Source: Rhynchopus sp. YZ270_cl-10 (lineage: Eukaryota > Euglenozoa > Diplonemea > Diplonemida > Diplonemidae). Taken from it: 64,000 nucleotides of DNA. The notes under the pieces are model-generated. The model saw nothing but the letters and a program-made list of their open reading frames with translations. It searched no databases and was not told where the DNA came from. Shown here piece after piece: positions 33,375 to 43,827 of the stretch. Within the stretch, counting starts at the first letter, position 1. Each line of letters opens with the position of its first letter. The stretch lies in NCBI GenBank assembly GCA_964035575.1, contig OZ037871.1:1240001-1304000 (forward strand), read 5' to 3'. A program made the position numbers and the translations under genes.

Positions 33375-35850
33375 TTATTCTAAAAAAATAGTGAAATCTG
33401 TGAAAAAAAATAAATGGAGTTCATCCTCGGGTGTCGACAACTAATACGACCTATGTTTTCAAATAAAAAAATTACTCGGGGGTGAACGATCTGCGTCTAT
33501 ACCTTTCTGTAGTACGGCTTCGGTTGGGTACAGATCTTTTATGCCAAAGGTCTTTACTTTACTGATTGTACAGCAAACGCTACAAAGTCTACCTTTTTTT
33601 TTCTTGAGTTCAGGACGATTTGCGTCTATGCAGATCACAGTATCATTTCAGTACAAATAGCGGATGGACGACTTTCATTAGCCTGACCCCCCTACCCTCT
33701 GATGATAGGTAGTTTTTTTTTCCCCCGGGTTGTTTAACACAAAAATACACCCCCTTTTTCCAGCTACACGGCGGACGATTCAGGGGGACTACTGGTAGTG
33801 CTTCTGGTTCAAATGGCTACTGTTTTACAACTGCTGTGTTCCAATGTCATTAGTAGAGTTATCAAACTAGTTGTTACAACTAGGAGTTTCAACTAGTAGT
33901 CCCCCCGAGAGTGCATCGTGTGCTTTCCTACAAGCATTCCCTATATGACCATTTCATTGTGGCATCATAATCAGAGAAGGTATCCCTATTCACATTTTCT
34001 TAGACCCGAATGGATGTCTAACAAAAAAAAATAAAATACAATACGGCGAGGGAAGGAATGGTGAGAGAAGACTGCTGGGAACACAGTCCTCTCTTAACCC
34101 ATTACCCCAAAGCTAAGAGTATTGATGGGAAAAGGGGGGGGAAACTGTTTGGAAAAAAAAAAAAATCCGGCTTGTTTAACGAAAAGAGGGGGTAAGTGTT
34201 TCAACATAAAAGAAAGACGAATACAGCCCGCAGAGAACCTATGGTCTCTTGGCTGGTTGTTCGGAAAGATCTTACAAAAAAAAAAAAAAATATGTTCAGT
34301 TTTTTTTTTTGAAAAATGGAGAAGAGCAATCTCTTTTGGAGGTATCTTCGCTACAACAAAAAAGAAAACAACAAGCTCCAGTCTATACCTTCAGTAAAAA
34401 AAATGGCTTCGGCCAACATTGAGTCGCTTCGACAGTGGGTACTTATAATATAGGCAGTTGTCGACACAACAAAAAAAAAGCACACACAGTTTGTAAGCAT
34501 TTCCCCCCTTTTTTTGGGTGACATTAAAGAACCTATCTCTGGTGGGCAAAAATGTCAAATGCAGAAAAACTGTGGTATACAGTAAAGTGGCAATTCTCCC
34601 GCCCTATCAACAGAGTGTATTGGAAAAGTAGTAGACTGTAGTGGTTACTTTTTTGATGAGCGGGAATTTTGCTACTTTTGGTATTCAAAAAAAGAGAGGA
34701 AAAAAAATGAAACAATACTCTCTCCCCCTTTTTGCAATATAAAAGGGGGTGAGGTGCTACTTAGGTAGGAAGTAGGTAGACATTCATATTTTTTTCTTTT
34801 TTGTTCTTCTTTTCTATTGTTCTGTTTTTTTTTTACTGTGCCTGCATCCACGAAGGTGTCCGCACGGGTGTCAACTTCAATTTGTTTTGTTCTGGGACAC
34901 AACACGACTTATTTTCAACACAGTTTTTCATACAATGCAACGAGGCCTAGTACGCCTGAAAAAATGGCAGGAAAATATATCTGAGGCGTGGCTGCTACAA
35001 GTATTCCCGAGTATACGTCGAGTATTTTGTATTACCTTCGGATTTTATCCCGGCCTTAGCGAGGCTGACTTAGCCTCGTTGCACTACATGCGTTTTAACC
35101 CCCTTTTTTTTTTGCCCAGTTTTTACTTCTTTTTTGTTTTATGTACTGATCTCGTAACCTCTACAGCACTTTTTACGGCAAGCAACCAACATAGGTGTCA
35201 CTTCCACTGGGCTGTAGAACTCTCTCTTTTTTTTTTCTTTTTCTGGAATGTCCAAACTAAGCACAGGAGGCTTAGGATCATCGTACCAAACCATTGGTGT
35301 AGCGTTATTTTGTGCAATGCGAAAACGAAAAAAAACCCGCACTCAATGATATTTTTTTGTCACGAGCGGGCTGTTGTTTTTCAAGTCAATTTTTTTTTTT
35401 TTATCTGGCTAAGCGCGAGAGGCTTAGGTTCATCGTTCAAAAAAAACCCCATTTTTTTTATATGTGTGTGCACGAAGAGGCACAGTTTCCATCTTTTTGA
35501 CAAGTTCTCTTCTTTTAAAAAAAAAAAAACCCCCCCCCCGATTGTGACACAATCATTGTGTTCAAAAGGTGCTAAATCAGAGGTTCATCTTTGTTAGCTA
35601 TTTCTTTTTACCCTATTCTCATCCCCCATCTTTTTCATCCGCTTCTTTTAAAAATAAAACATCAGAGCGACCAATCCATTTTTTTTTTCTAGATTTTTTC
35701 CCCCCCTCCTCCTTCCACGACCAGATGATAGTGCTACAAAATGGCGTCAAATAAAAAGCAAAAAAAAAGTGAAGATTGCACAACTGTGGCAACACAACCG
35801 AGGCAACTACATCCAACAATTTATCAAAAAAAAAAAAAAAAGCAAAAAAA
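33375..35850. other. Gene-poor region
   Basis: No gene recognised; long homopolymer runs. A possible 123-bp miniature element lies at 33783-33905 (ends GGGGGACTACTGGTAG / CAACTAGTAGTCCCCC). Tail-like copies occur near 35263-35300 (Tail-1), 35355-35395 (Tail-2), 35403-35440 (Tail-1) and 35458-35515 (Tail-3). Confidence 0.5.
35403..35515 (+). repeat. Tail-1 and Tail-3 copies in series
   Basis: GGCTAAGC-GCGAGAG-GCTTAGGTTCATC is followed about 60 bp later by TGTGTGTGC-ACGAAGAG-GCACA. They show the two stem types side by side: the stems pair with different sequences around nearly the same loop. Confidence 0.7.
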
Positions 35851-35886
35851 TAGTGGAGCACACTCTAGGGTGGCTACACTAATACA
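35850..35886 (+). repeat. Repeat Q, left piece (split by element F)
   Basis: TAGTGGAGCACACTCTAGGG followed by TGGCTACACTAATACA. It continues after the 7.9-kb insertion F at 43828 as AATACAGCCAAGTTTTC plus a poly-A run. An unsplit copy is at 36738-36795 and a diverged one at 52467-52515. The A-rich end suggests a truncated retroposon. Confidence 0.75.
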
Positions 35887-36010
35887 CACGGTTCGGAAAA
35901 GTACTTTTTTAAAAAGTGATATTTTTTGGTCAAAAAAAGTACTTTTTCACTTTTCGAAAAAAAAAAGTACTTTTTTTTTTTCCATCAAAATTGTACAGGA
36001 AAAAAAAAAG

Positions 36011-36517
36011 CACGGGTCGGGAAAGATCTTTTTTTTTTTTTTTTTTTTTCGAGAAAAAAAATCCTCTTCTCCCGAAAAAAAAAAAAAAAAAAAGATTTTT
36101 GGGAGAAAAAAAAAAAGAGAAAAGATTTGAAAATCCTGAAAAAATCCTGAAAAATCCTGGAAAAATCCATGAAATTTCATAAAAAATCTCGAGATCTTGA
36201 GAAATCTTTGAAAAAAAAAAAAAAAGATTTTCAAAATCTTTTTTTTTTTTTTTCCCAAAAAGATTTTTCAAAATCCCAAAAATCTTTTTTATCTTTTTTT
36301 TGAGAAAAAAAAGATTTTCAAGATCTTTTTCATCTTTTTTTCTCTTTTTTTCCTTTTTTTTCCTTTTTTTTCCAGGATTTTTCAAAGATCTCAAAGATCT
36401 CGAGAGATCCTGAAAAAAAAAGACAAAAATCCTGAAAATCTTGATTTTTTTTTTTTTTTTCCTCCCGAGATTCTCGAAAAAAGACAAAAAAAGACAAAAG
36501 ATCTTTCCTGACCCGTG
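36011..36517. mobile_element. Element H: 507-bp transposon, AGATCT type
   Basis: It sits in the left arm of F. Ends CACGGGTCGGGAAAGATCTT and, inverted, CACGGGTCAGGAAAGATCTT. A 6-bp AAAAAG flanks both sides (36005-36010, 36518-36523), though in A-rich DNA. The inside is almost only A/T plus GATC-containing words (AAAGATCTTT, GAGATCTC, AAAGATTTTC). Same TIR start as F but a different palindrome, so a sister family. Confidence 0.82.
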
Positions 36518-36737
36518 AAAAAGTACTTGAAAAAAAAAAAAGTACTTTTTATTTTTCCATCAAAAATTGTACGGAGAGAAAAAATAAAAAGTACTTTTTA
36601 TTTTTCTGTACAAAAAATTTAGAACACTGGAAAAAAAAAAGTACTTTTTATTTTTTTTCTCCGTACAATTTTTGACGGGAAAAAAAAAAGTACTTTTTTT
36701 TTTTCTCCTCCGTACAATTTTTGCACAGAAAAAAATA

Positions 36738-36795
36738 TATAGTGGAGCACACTCTAGGGTGGCTACACTAATACAACCAAGTTTTCAAAAAAAAA
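36738..36795 (+). repeat. Repeat Q, unsplit copy
   Basis: It joins TAGTGGAGCACACTCTAGGG...CTAATACA directly to ACCAAGTTTTC and A9. It equals the two flanks of F with the insertion removed, giving an internal empty-site control. Confidence 0.8.
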
Positions 36796-37640
36796 GAAGG
36801 ATTATATTTTGTGTAACCAAATATCAGCCTTTTTGTTTTCGGCTAGCCAACTCTGCAACCGATTCAGAAATCATGAGAGATGATTTCTGCAACCGACTCA
36901 CAAATCATGTGATATGATTACAATGTTATGCAAAACGTGACCATGACATTTAAAAATTTCTCACTGTTTTGTATATCCTACGGTTTGCCTAGGTGGTAGA
37001 GACTAGTCAACCCCCCTCCCCTCTTCCTCAAGGAAAGAAAGAAAGCCTCCCCCCTCCCATTTCGCGGTTGGGCGTCTCCCACCCCATCCTCTTCGCTTTG
37101 TTCCTCCGGTGTCTGCTGCGCGTGTTCTGGTTTGAGTTATCTGTGTGATTGGGGTTCTATTGCCGAGTCATGGCACGTGTGCTGCCTGATGGGTGTCTTC
37201 CTTATCAGACGGTTCCTAACAGTTTTTCTGACCGCAGGTGCGGTTCACGAGTGCCTTGACATGGGTGCTACGACTTCTTCTGGCTGTGACGGGTTTTTGT
37301 GTGTTGTGTGTTTCTTTGCTGTGGTGGTGCCTACACACGTGTGGCTTGTGTTTATCTTGTTAACCTCTGCAGACTGATTCTATGTGCCCTGTGTTGTGTG
37401 TCTCCCGTCTCCTCCTCTTCTATGTCGTCTTGCTTGCCTCATCTTCTCCGTAATTGTTGTGTCTGAGGTGTCTGTGGTATGTATCTCTCATCTGGTAAAT
37501 AGATATGGGTACTCGAGCTCCTTCCTTTCATGAGTGCTTCATCGAGTACCTACTGTTCCCTGCCGGTGGGCTCTTCCTTGCGCGTCTGTCTGCCTGCTTA
37601 GTTCTCGAGTACCTACTCTTAGTTACGTGGTGTGTATCGG

Positions 37641-37927
37641 GTAGCGTTGGTATAAATAATTCCCGCCGCCTATCCATAGGTGTAGCGTTGGTATAAATAA
37701 GTCCCGCCGCCTATCCATAGGTGTAGCGTTGGTATAAATAATTCCCGCCGCCTATCCATAGGTGTAGCGTTGGTATAAATAAGTCCCGCCGCCTATCCAT
37801 AGGTGTAGCGTTGGTATAAATAAGTCCCGCCGCCTATCCATAGGTGTAGCGTTGGTATAAATAATTCCCGCCGCCTATCCATAGGTGTAGCGTTGGTATA
37901 AATAAGTCCCGCCGCCTATCCATAGGT
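37641..37927 (+). repeat. 41-bp minisatellite, seven units, TATA-like
   Basis: Seven copies of 41 bp start at 37641, 37682, 37723, 37764, 37805, 37846 and 37887: GTAGCGTTGGTATAAATA, then AT or AG, then TCCCGCCGCCTATCCATAGG and TGT. They differ only at the AATTCCC/AAGTCCC position. Each unit contains TATAAATA. A degenerate eighth start is at 37928. It lies just upstream of the cassette's coding-like region. Confidence 0.92.
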
Positions 37928-38214
37928 GTAACGTTGAAGATCTGTGTGTTTCTCGGGGGCCGGTCCTTGACCATGCGCCGATGCGTTCTGTACTCTGTCC
38001 GTGTGGTCGGTCCTGCCCGTGGTACCTCTATCCTCTGTGTGTGTCGTATACCCTTTCCTACCGTGGTGATCAGGTCTGCCTGTCCCCCTTGCGGTTCTTG
38101 GTCGTCTGGGTGTGTGGTCATGAGTATGTCTTCTACCTTCAGTCCTCTTCTTCCCTTGCCTGTCTTGTTCGCCGAGTTCTTTCCTGTCTCTGTTGCATCT
38201 GTCGGGTCTGAGGT

Positions 38215-38828
38215 GTCCATGTGGTGTGCGATGCCTTGGCTGGAACAGCGCATCTTCGTACCCACGCACGTGGAGGATCCTGCTGCGCTACCACCCGCGA
38301 CCCGGCTACGGAATACGACGTCTGCCCCTGCTGTACCCAACACGCATGCGTCTGCTGCCCCGAGTGCGCCTTCCCCAAGTACGGCTCCATCTGTGCTGTG
38401 CACCCGTGCGACGAGCACCAGTGCGATGCTGTAGGTGCTGTAGTGCCGCTGGGATCTTTCTGCGTCAGCCAAGAGTGATGTATGGAGGCATCGACCGGTA
38501 CGAGGCCAGGCACCTTACGCAGTGGATGTACGGACACGACGCTCAGTTGAGGCTACGTGCCGGTGGTGTGTCTGTGTTCGGGATTATGGCCGCTTGGACT
38601 TCCGCAGTTTCCGGGTTGACGAGGCTGTGGCCGCTTGTGAGTGAGCCGGTGAGGGCACTGCATGAACCTGATGCTGGGCAGGATCCTTCTGTGCCGTGCA
38701 TCTTCTACGGGCCGTACTTGTCTGCGAAGCAGGTGGTGGTTTCAACGACGCCTCTCAGTGTGGCGATGGCAGTGATAGCCGACTATGCGTACGATGTTCC
38801 CTGTGTGTGGCTCGACGCATACCGCTAC
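38215..38828 (+). CDS. Candidate spliced gene in cassette A, unrecognised
   Basis: Two blocks look coding. 38215-38430 (after CTGAG) reads a Cys-rich segment with VCPCCTQHACVCCPECAF and CAVHPCDEHQC, zinc-binding in style. A possible 38-nt intron 38431-38468 (GTAGGT...GTCAG) joins it in phase to 38469-38828, 120 codons including MYGGIDRYEARHLTQWMYGH and CIFYGPYLSAKQVVVSTTPL, ending at a GTGAGT donor. The 38-nt intron is shorter than any other here, and no start, stop or homology is certain. A decayed duplicate of the second block lies at 39585-39850. Confidence 0.35.
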
Positions 38829-40258
38829 GTGAGTTCGTGTGTAATAGGATCTGCTTGATTTGTGATGGTGTCTTCAATCTATTCCTCTTCCCACTATGCC
38901 TCGTCTTGTTCGCCTCGTTCTCTCCGGTACCCCTTTGCGTCTGTCGGGTCTGAGGAGTCTAAGTGTTGTGTGATCTCTTGTGTCGTAGGTGGCTAGGCGT
39001 GTGAGGCTTGCGTCCATCTTATGATCTTTAATGACACACTGCCGCTAGTTCTTTGCATTTCACGTTTCATTGATCTGAGCCACGCAGTGTTTTCCGAATG
39101 GTTTGTGAGTCGTGTAGTATCTTCGGATTCTTCCTCTCAGTTCGTCCGACTGACTGTTGGTGTGTGACCCTGTCCGAACCAAGAGAGTCTTGGTTATTTG
39201 AGTATTTAACTTCCACATAGTTGTTTTTCCATCTGTGCGAGTAGAACCCTCGCCGAGCCAAGAGTGTCTGGGTGGCTTGAGATTCAGAAGAATTTCTCTC
39301 TATTCGCCGAGCTGCCTGTGTGTGCTATGAACTCTGTCCAAGTCTGAGTTCTCTGGGTTCTTGTGACAGGATGCTCCTCCTTCTTGGGGGCTGTCTACCT
39401 GGTGTTGGGTGTCTATGATATGTTGCTGTTCCTGCCCCTGCCAGTTCGCCTTTCCGGTATGTCTTGCGACGCTTCGGCGTGGCTCAGTGCCGCGCCTGGA
39501 CGCCAGAGCGATCCTGCTTGTGTATGGTGGCAGCACGGACATTGCGGCGATGTGGTAGGAGCCTCCGTGTTTTTGCCGCTTAGTTGAGGCTCCGTGCCGA
39601 TGTCGTGTCTGTGTGTGGGATTGCGAGGCGCCGCTTAGTCTTCCGTACTTTCCGGTCTGACAACGGCAATGAGGTTGTGGTCGCTTGTGGGCGGGCCGGT
39701 GAAGGCACTTCATGAACCTGACGCTGGGCAAGGTTCCTTCTATGCCGATCGCCTTCTGCGTGACGAACAAGAAGTCTGCTAGCAGAGGATTCGTGGTTCA
39801 ACGATGCTTCTCAGTGTGCGCGACGGCGGTGGTAGCCTCCTGTGAGTGTGTGTTTTTATGCGTATGGCACGGTACAGACCTGCTGCGTGAGTCCGTGTGC
39901 GACACGCTGGATACCTATGTTACGGACGCCGCGGACCCTTGCCGTGCGGATTTCTCCCTCGTATACCGCTGCTTCTTCTGACTCCCTGACATCATTGCTC
40001 CGTCGTTCTCGTCCTTCCGATGAACTCCTCACCTGCGTTGGGATATGAAAGCCAGAGATCTGCGTTGGGGATTTCATTATCTCTGAAGCTTTCTGGATTT
40101 CTCAAATTATCGTAGCGGTTCAGATCTCGAAATTTCATCTGAAAGAATTTCAGTGACGAGATCAAAACACGCACGATTTTTCCCATCGCAGTTGAGCGAT
40201 TCGGTAAGCTCAATCAAGCAAACAAAAGGTTAAAGAGGTAGGCGTTACGAAAACAAAA

Positions 40259-42037
40259 GAAGGATTATATTTTGTGTAACCAAATATCAGCCTTTTTGTT
40301 TTCGGCTAGCCAACTCTGCAACCGATTCAGAAATCATGAGAGATGATTTCTGCAACCGACTCACAAATCATGTGATATGATTACAATGTTATGCAAAACG
40401 TGACCATGACATTTAAAAATTTCTCCCGCCCACCCACACCTGAGTAACTCTCTACGGTATCATGGTTCACGTTTCTCTTCGCTGCACTCTCGTGGTGCAG
40501 ATACGCCTGCGTTGCCTTCGTTGACGGGCACATCCTTCCCGGGTAATTTCGTGGTGTCTGCCCTCTCCTTATCTGCCATCACGGTACCGCACATTCCCTC
40601 CCGCACTTCGGAGTGGTCTTCGCGTGGATCCTCCCATTCCTCGGCTGACCTAGCTAGTGAACGCGCGTGATATACTTTGTCGACTACGCTTGCTTCCATG
40701 GAGAAGTCTTCCTCTTCACCTGGCCTACACTGACTAGCTGACCTGCTGGATGGGCGCCAGACTGTCTGGATGGAGACCTCCGTTTGGCCCCGTAGAGGTA
40801 GTTCACACTGGGCGTATTCATGGTGACGATGTACACCGCGTTGTCCATCCTCGTTTACGGCTGGTCGTCATCGCGAGGAGCTGAAGGTGCACACCGCAGT
40901 TTTCGCTACGATTGGCTGCCCTGCGGGTGTCTTCAGCGCGGAGCGTCTCAAAGAGAAGCGGATCCGTGTGCACGATTCTACATGTCGCTGAAGGTGTAGG
41001 ACGCTGCTGCTGCTGTAGAGATGGCGCGTTCATCTAGGGTGCATGGATAAGAGACAGGCACTTTTTCCGCCGTAGCTTGGGAATGTGTGGCAGTCGGTTG
41101 TAGGGATTTGTGCTGTACATCGCTGCCACCACTGAGCGGGCCGTCCTTATCACGATCTACCAGGAAGTGCGCTGCATCGAGGCTATGTGTACTAGCTGCT
41201 TACTGACGGTAGGCTTGCGCTCCTCCCCGAGATGCGTCACTTCAAGTTTGCGGATCGACCACATCTACGACGTGCAAGGGCAATGTATCGCCAGAGGGTT
41301 TAGATAGGCATTGTCTGCGATCTTGGATAAACGGTATGGCGAAGAGGCGCAGGGTTGTGGCTGCTTCTTTGGAAAGAGGCTCACCAATACGTGAAAGGAC
41401 TACGGTGAGCTGTCGCATGCGTCGTATTTACTTGCCTTTGGACAGGTCTCATAGAAAACGAACAACTCTCTGTCTATATCACGTCTTGAGAGGTTCGCAG
41501 ACGCTGGCAGGTACGAACCCTTGAACAGGATTGCGGCCCTGGCTGAGTTTGCCATGACCACAGTAGTTCCTTGAAGTGCCGCAAGTTTATATTGGTCACG
41601 TGGCTATCGAAATCCATCTCTTCACGGCTCCAGGTTCGCTATGTACTGTCGGACGTCTTCCTGCTCCGGAGCAGTGAAGAGTCCTCTGCAGGACATTCTC
41701 ACGGAGGTCCCCCCCCCCCAACTGCGCTCATACGGATTAGGGCCGGCGGGACACGCTGTTCGATGTGTCAAGGTTCTCTAGATTCAAACATTTCATGGAT
41801 AACCAGCTTCATTACCTTATATGATTATGTTTTCGCGCCCACCCTGGGGATTTCATTATCTCTGAAGCTTTCTGGATTTCTCAAATTATCGTAGCGGTTC
41901 AGATCTCGAAATTTCATCTGAAAGAATTTCAGTGACGAGATCAAAACACGCACGATTTTTCCCATCGCAGTTGAGCGATTCGGTAAGCTCAATCAAGCAA
42001 ACAAAAGGTTAAAGAGGTAGGCGTTACGAAAACAAAA
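40259..42037. mobile_element. Cassette B (1.78 kb), same ends as A, different cargo
   Basis: Left end 40259-40425 and right end 41846-42037 match those of cassette A base for base as far as I can see, while the 1.4-kb cargo between them (40426-41845) is not recognisably related to A's cargo. A and B abut head to tail. Identical ends with unrelated GC-rich contents suggest exchange of cargo between shared ends or repeated insertion at one site. Confidence 0.75.
40460..41603 (-). CDS. Candidate spliced gene in cassette B, unrecognised
   Basis: On the minus strand three blocks read like protein. 41603-41436 gives 56 residues including LAALQGTTVVMANSARAAIL and RELFVFYETCPK, and ends at a possible GC donor (AAAG|GCAAGT). 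41195-40978 gives 71 residues including DAAHFLVDRDKDGPLSGGSD after a GCAG acceptor. 40699-40460 gives 79 charged residues starting MEASVVDKVYHARSLARS. Frames and splice joins between them are not settled and no family is recognised. Strand and order are inference. Confidence 0.3.
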
Positions 42038-42262
42038 AGTACTTTTTTTTCTTCAAGTCATGGCTGTGTAACTTAAGCTAAAAAAACTTAAGTTTTCTCC
42101 GAAATCCTCCGGAAAATTTAAGCGACTTAAGCTACTGAAAAAAAAAACTTAAATTAAAAAACTTAAGTTTTCGAGAAAAAAACTTAAGTTTTTTTAGAAA
42201 AAAAACGTAACTTAAGTTTTTTTAAAAAAAAAACAGCTTAAGTTACCAACTTAAGTCACTTA

Positions 42263-42516
42263 CTGGGGGGGGCCGAATAGTAGACCCCCCCTGAATAGTA
42301 GACCCCCCCTGTATAATTTTTTTTCCACATTTTACCACAACTACTCAAAACATGAAATCTGTTGCTTTATTGGACTCATCGGGCATTTTTGTGACCTGGA
42401 CATGGGGGTCAGAATCCACTTTCGAGCACCTAAAATAGGGTAAAAAAAATTGGAGTCTAAAATTTAGGGGGGGGTCTACTATTCAAAGGGGGGGTCTACT
42501 ATTCGACCCCCCCCAG
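42263..42516. mobile_element. Element D: 254-bp miniature element with TA target
   Basis: About 29-bp inverted ends, CTGGGGGGGGCCGAATAGTA left and CTGGGGGGGGTCGAATAGTA inverted right, flanked by TA on both sides. A GAATAGTAGACC unit is repeated at the left end. Sister of E and nested in C. TA duplication is typical of Tc1/mariner-like elements. Confidence 0.85.
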
Positions 42517-43024
42517 TAAGTTAGCTTAAGTTACAGTTTTTTTTGCTTTTTTTTTTTTTTTGCTTTTGCTTGGACGATGAACTTCACTGAAGGGGCCGGA
42601 TACCCGTAGTTTCCTGATGCAGCATCCCTACTGAAAATTCCAAATGAGGGTGACCACCCAATCAAATCGGACTTATCACTGCACCCGCGTGCGGTCAAGT
42701 GGGGGCACACGTGTGGGGCGATTATTCGGAGTAGACATGACAGTGAAATATCGATGGTAAAATGGCTGGTACATGCCAGTCATTTTCCACTTTCCGAAAC
42801 GTAAATATTTTGCAACGAAATATTATGATTGGCGTGGCTGCATAACCGATTACCCGTGTTTCTACCAGTTGTCACCCTCATAGGGGATACACGTGTTGGG
42901 GGAAAAATTTTTCGTCGGTGAAGCTTTTAAACGGCGGCATTTGCATTTCCGGAATCCGTCCGGCCAGTGGTGGGGTCAATTTGCCGAAACGTACAAGTTC
43001 TCGTTTTTGGTCAATTTCCGCACA

Positions 43025-43229
43025 GTACACAGGTACACAGGTACACAGGTACACAGGTACACAGGTACACAGGTACACAGGTACACAGGTACACAGGTAC
43101 ACAGGTACACAGGTACACAGGTACACAGGTACACAGGTACACAGGTACACAGGTACACAGGTACACAGGTACACAGGTACACAGGTACACAGGTACACAG
43201 GTACACAGGTACACAGGTACACAGGTACA
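43025..43229. repeat. 8-bp minisatellite (GTACACAG), about 25.6 copies
   Basis: An uninterrupted GTACACAG array. As 8 is not a multiple of 3, every frame on both strands is open and reads an eight-residue repeat, so the apparent long proteins over it are artefacts. Confidence 0.97.
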
Positions 43230-43391
43230 TAATCTGTGGTGGTCAAAAGTGCAAAATTCTTTCGTCAATGCATTTTTTGAGGACCTGTTATACCTAGAGA
43301 ATATGGTCAGATCACTCTTCGGACCACCTGAAGCTTCACACCCAAGCCAAGCAAAAGGGGGAAAAAAAAAAAAAAAAAAAACGATGACTTA

Positions 43392-43696
43392 CTGGGGGGG
43401 GGCGAATAAGAGATCAGGGGTGAATAAGAGATCAGGGCCGAATAAGAGATCAGGTTGAGATTTTGGGGTATTTTTTTTTTTTTTTTTTTGCATGCGCCAG
43501 GGTTTTATCTCGAAAAAACATTTTGAAATTTTACCCTGTCTACCCGGTCTGGCAAAAAAGTGGTCAAAAAATTTTTTTTGCCTCCGGCGAAAATGTCTTT
43601 TTGCTTTTTTCCCCCCAAAAAAAAATTTTTATTTTTGGCTCGTCCGTTCGCCTAATAAGAGATGCCACATCTCTTATTCGCCCCCCCCCCCCCCAG
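43392..43696. mobile_element. Element E: 305-bp miniature element with TA target
   Basis: Inverted ends CTGGGGGGGGGCGAATAAGA (G-run length varies), TA on both flanks. The left end has three tandem GAATAAGAGATCAGG units. It shares the CTGGGGGG...CGAATA end with D but has AAGAGAT in place of GTAGACC. Nested in C. Confidence 0.82.
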
Positions 43697-43827
43697 TAAG
43701 GTAACTTAAGCGACTTAAGTTTTTTTTTTTAAAAAAACTTAAGTCACTTAAGTTACACAGCCATGTCAAGTACTTTTTTTTTTGGAAAAGTACTTTACTT
43801 TTGGGCAAAGTACTTTTCCGATCCGTG

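Larger units (their letters stand above)
36796..40258. mobile_element. Cassette A (3.46 kb) with fixed ends and cargo
   Basis: The left 167 bp (36796-36962, start GAAGGATTATATTTTGTG) and right 192 bp (40067-40258, end GCGTTACGAAAACAAAA) are essentially identical to the ends of cassette B, which follows with no spacer. The ends are not inverted repeats. The left end contains a hairpin CAGAAATCAT-GAGAG-ATGATTTCTG. The cargo is GC-rich, unlike surrounding DNA: a 41-bp minisatellite (37641-37927) and coding-like sequence around 38215-38828, with a diverged duplicate of part of it at 39585-39850. Class unknown. Confidence 0.75.
42059..43765. mobile_element. Element C: 1.7-kb transposon, CTTAAG type
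   Basis: Exact 19-bp inverted ends CATGGCTGTGTAACTTAAG and an exact 6-bp duplication TCAAGT (42053-42058, 43766-43771). The ends carry dense CTTAAG palindromes with short A or T spacers (42070-42250, 42525-42535, 43700-43755). It sits in the right arm of F and itself contains elements D and E, an 8-bp minisatellite and an inverted fragment similar to element P (42938-43015). No gene. Confidence 0.9.
35887..43827. mobile_element. Element F: 7.9-kb outer transposon, AGTACT type
   Basis: The ends are inverted: CACGGTTCGGAAAAGTACTT at the left, and CACGGATCGGAAAAGTACTT on the opposite strand at the right. An exact 6-bp duplication AATACA flanks it (35881-35886, 43828-43833), and the unsplit repeat Q at 36738-36795 shows what the target looked like. 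The left arm (to about 36735) and the right arm (42038-42058, 43772-43827) carry many AAAGTACTTT palindromes in A/T runs. H lies in the left arm and C in the right arm; A and B fill the middle. No transposase was recognised. Confidence 0.87.

Noticed and set aside
33783-33905. Possible 123-bp miniature element with GGGGGACTAC ends
   Set aside because: Short inverted ends but no target duplication; kept only as a note.
35741-36487. Lys/Phe-rich open frames in the A/T-run region
   Set aside because: They are homopolymer artefacts within the arms of elements F and H.
37641-37927. CRISPR-like spacing of a repeated unit
   Set aside because: Units are contiguous 41-bp copies with no unique spacers; it is a minisatellite in a eukaryotic genome.
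41047-41057. ATAAGAGACAG, resembling part of a Tn5 mosaic end (possible library adapter)
   Set aside because: Only 11 bases match and the flanking bases differ from the adapter; chance is likely.
42878-43458. Repetitive proteins over the GTACACAG array on both strands
   Set aside because: An 8-bp repeat is open in every frame; no coding meaning.
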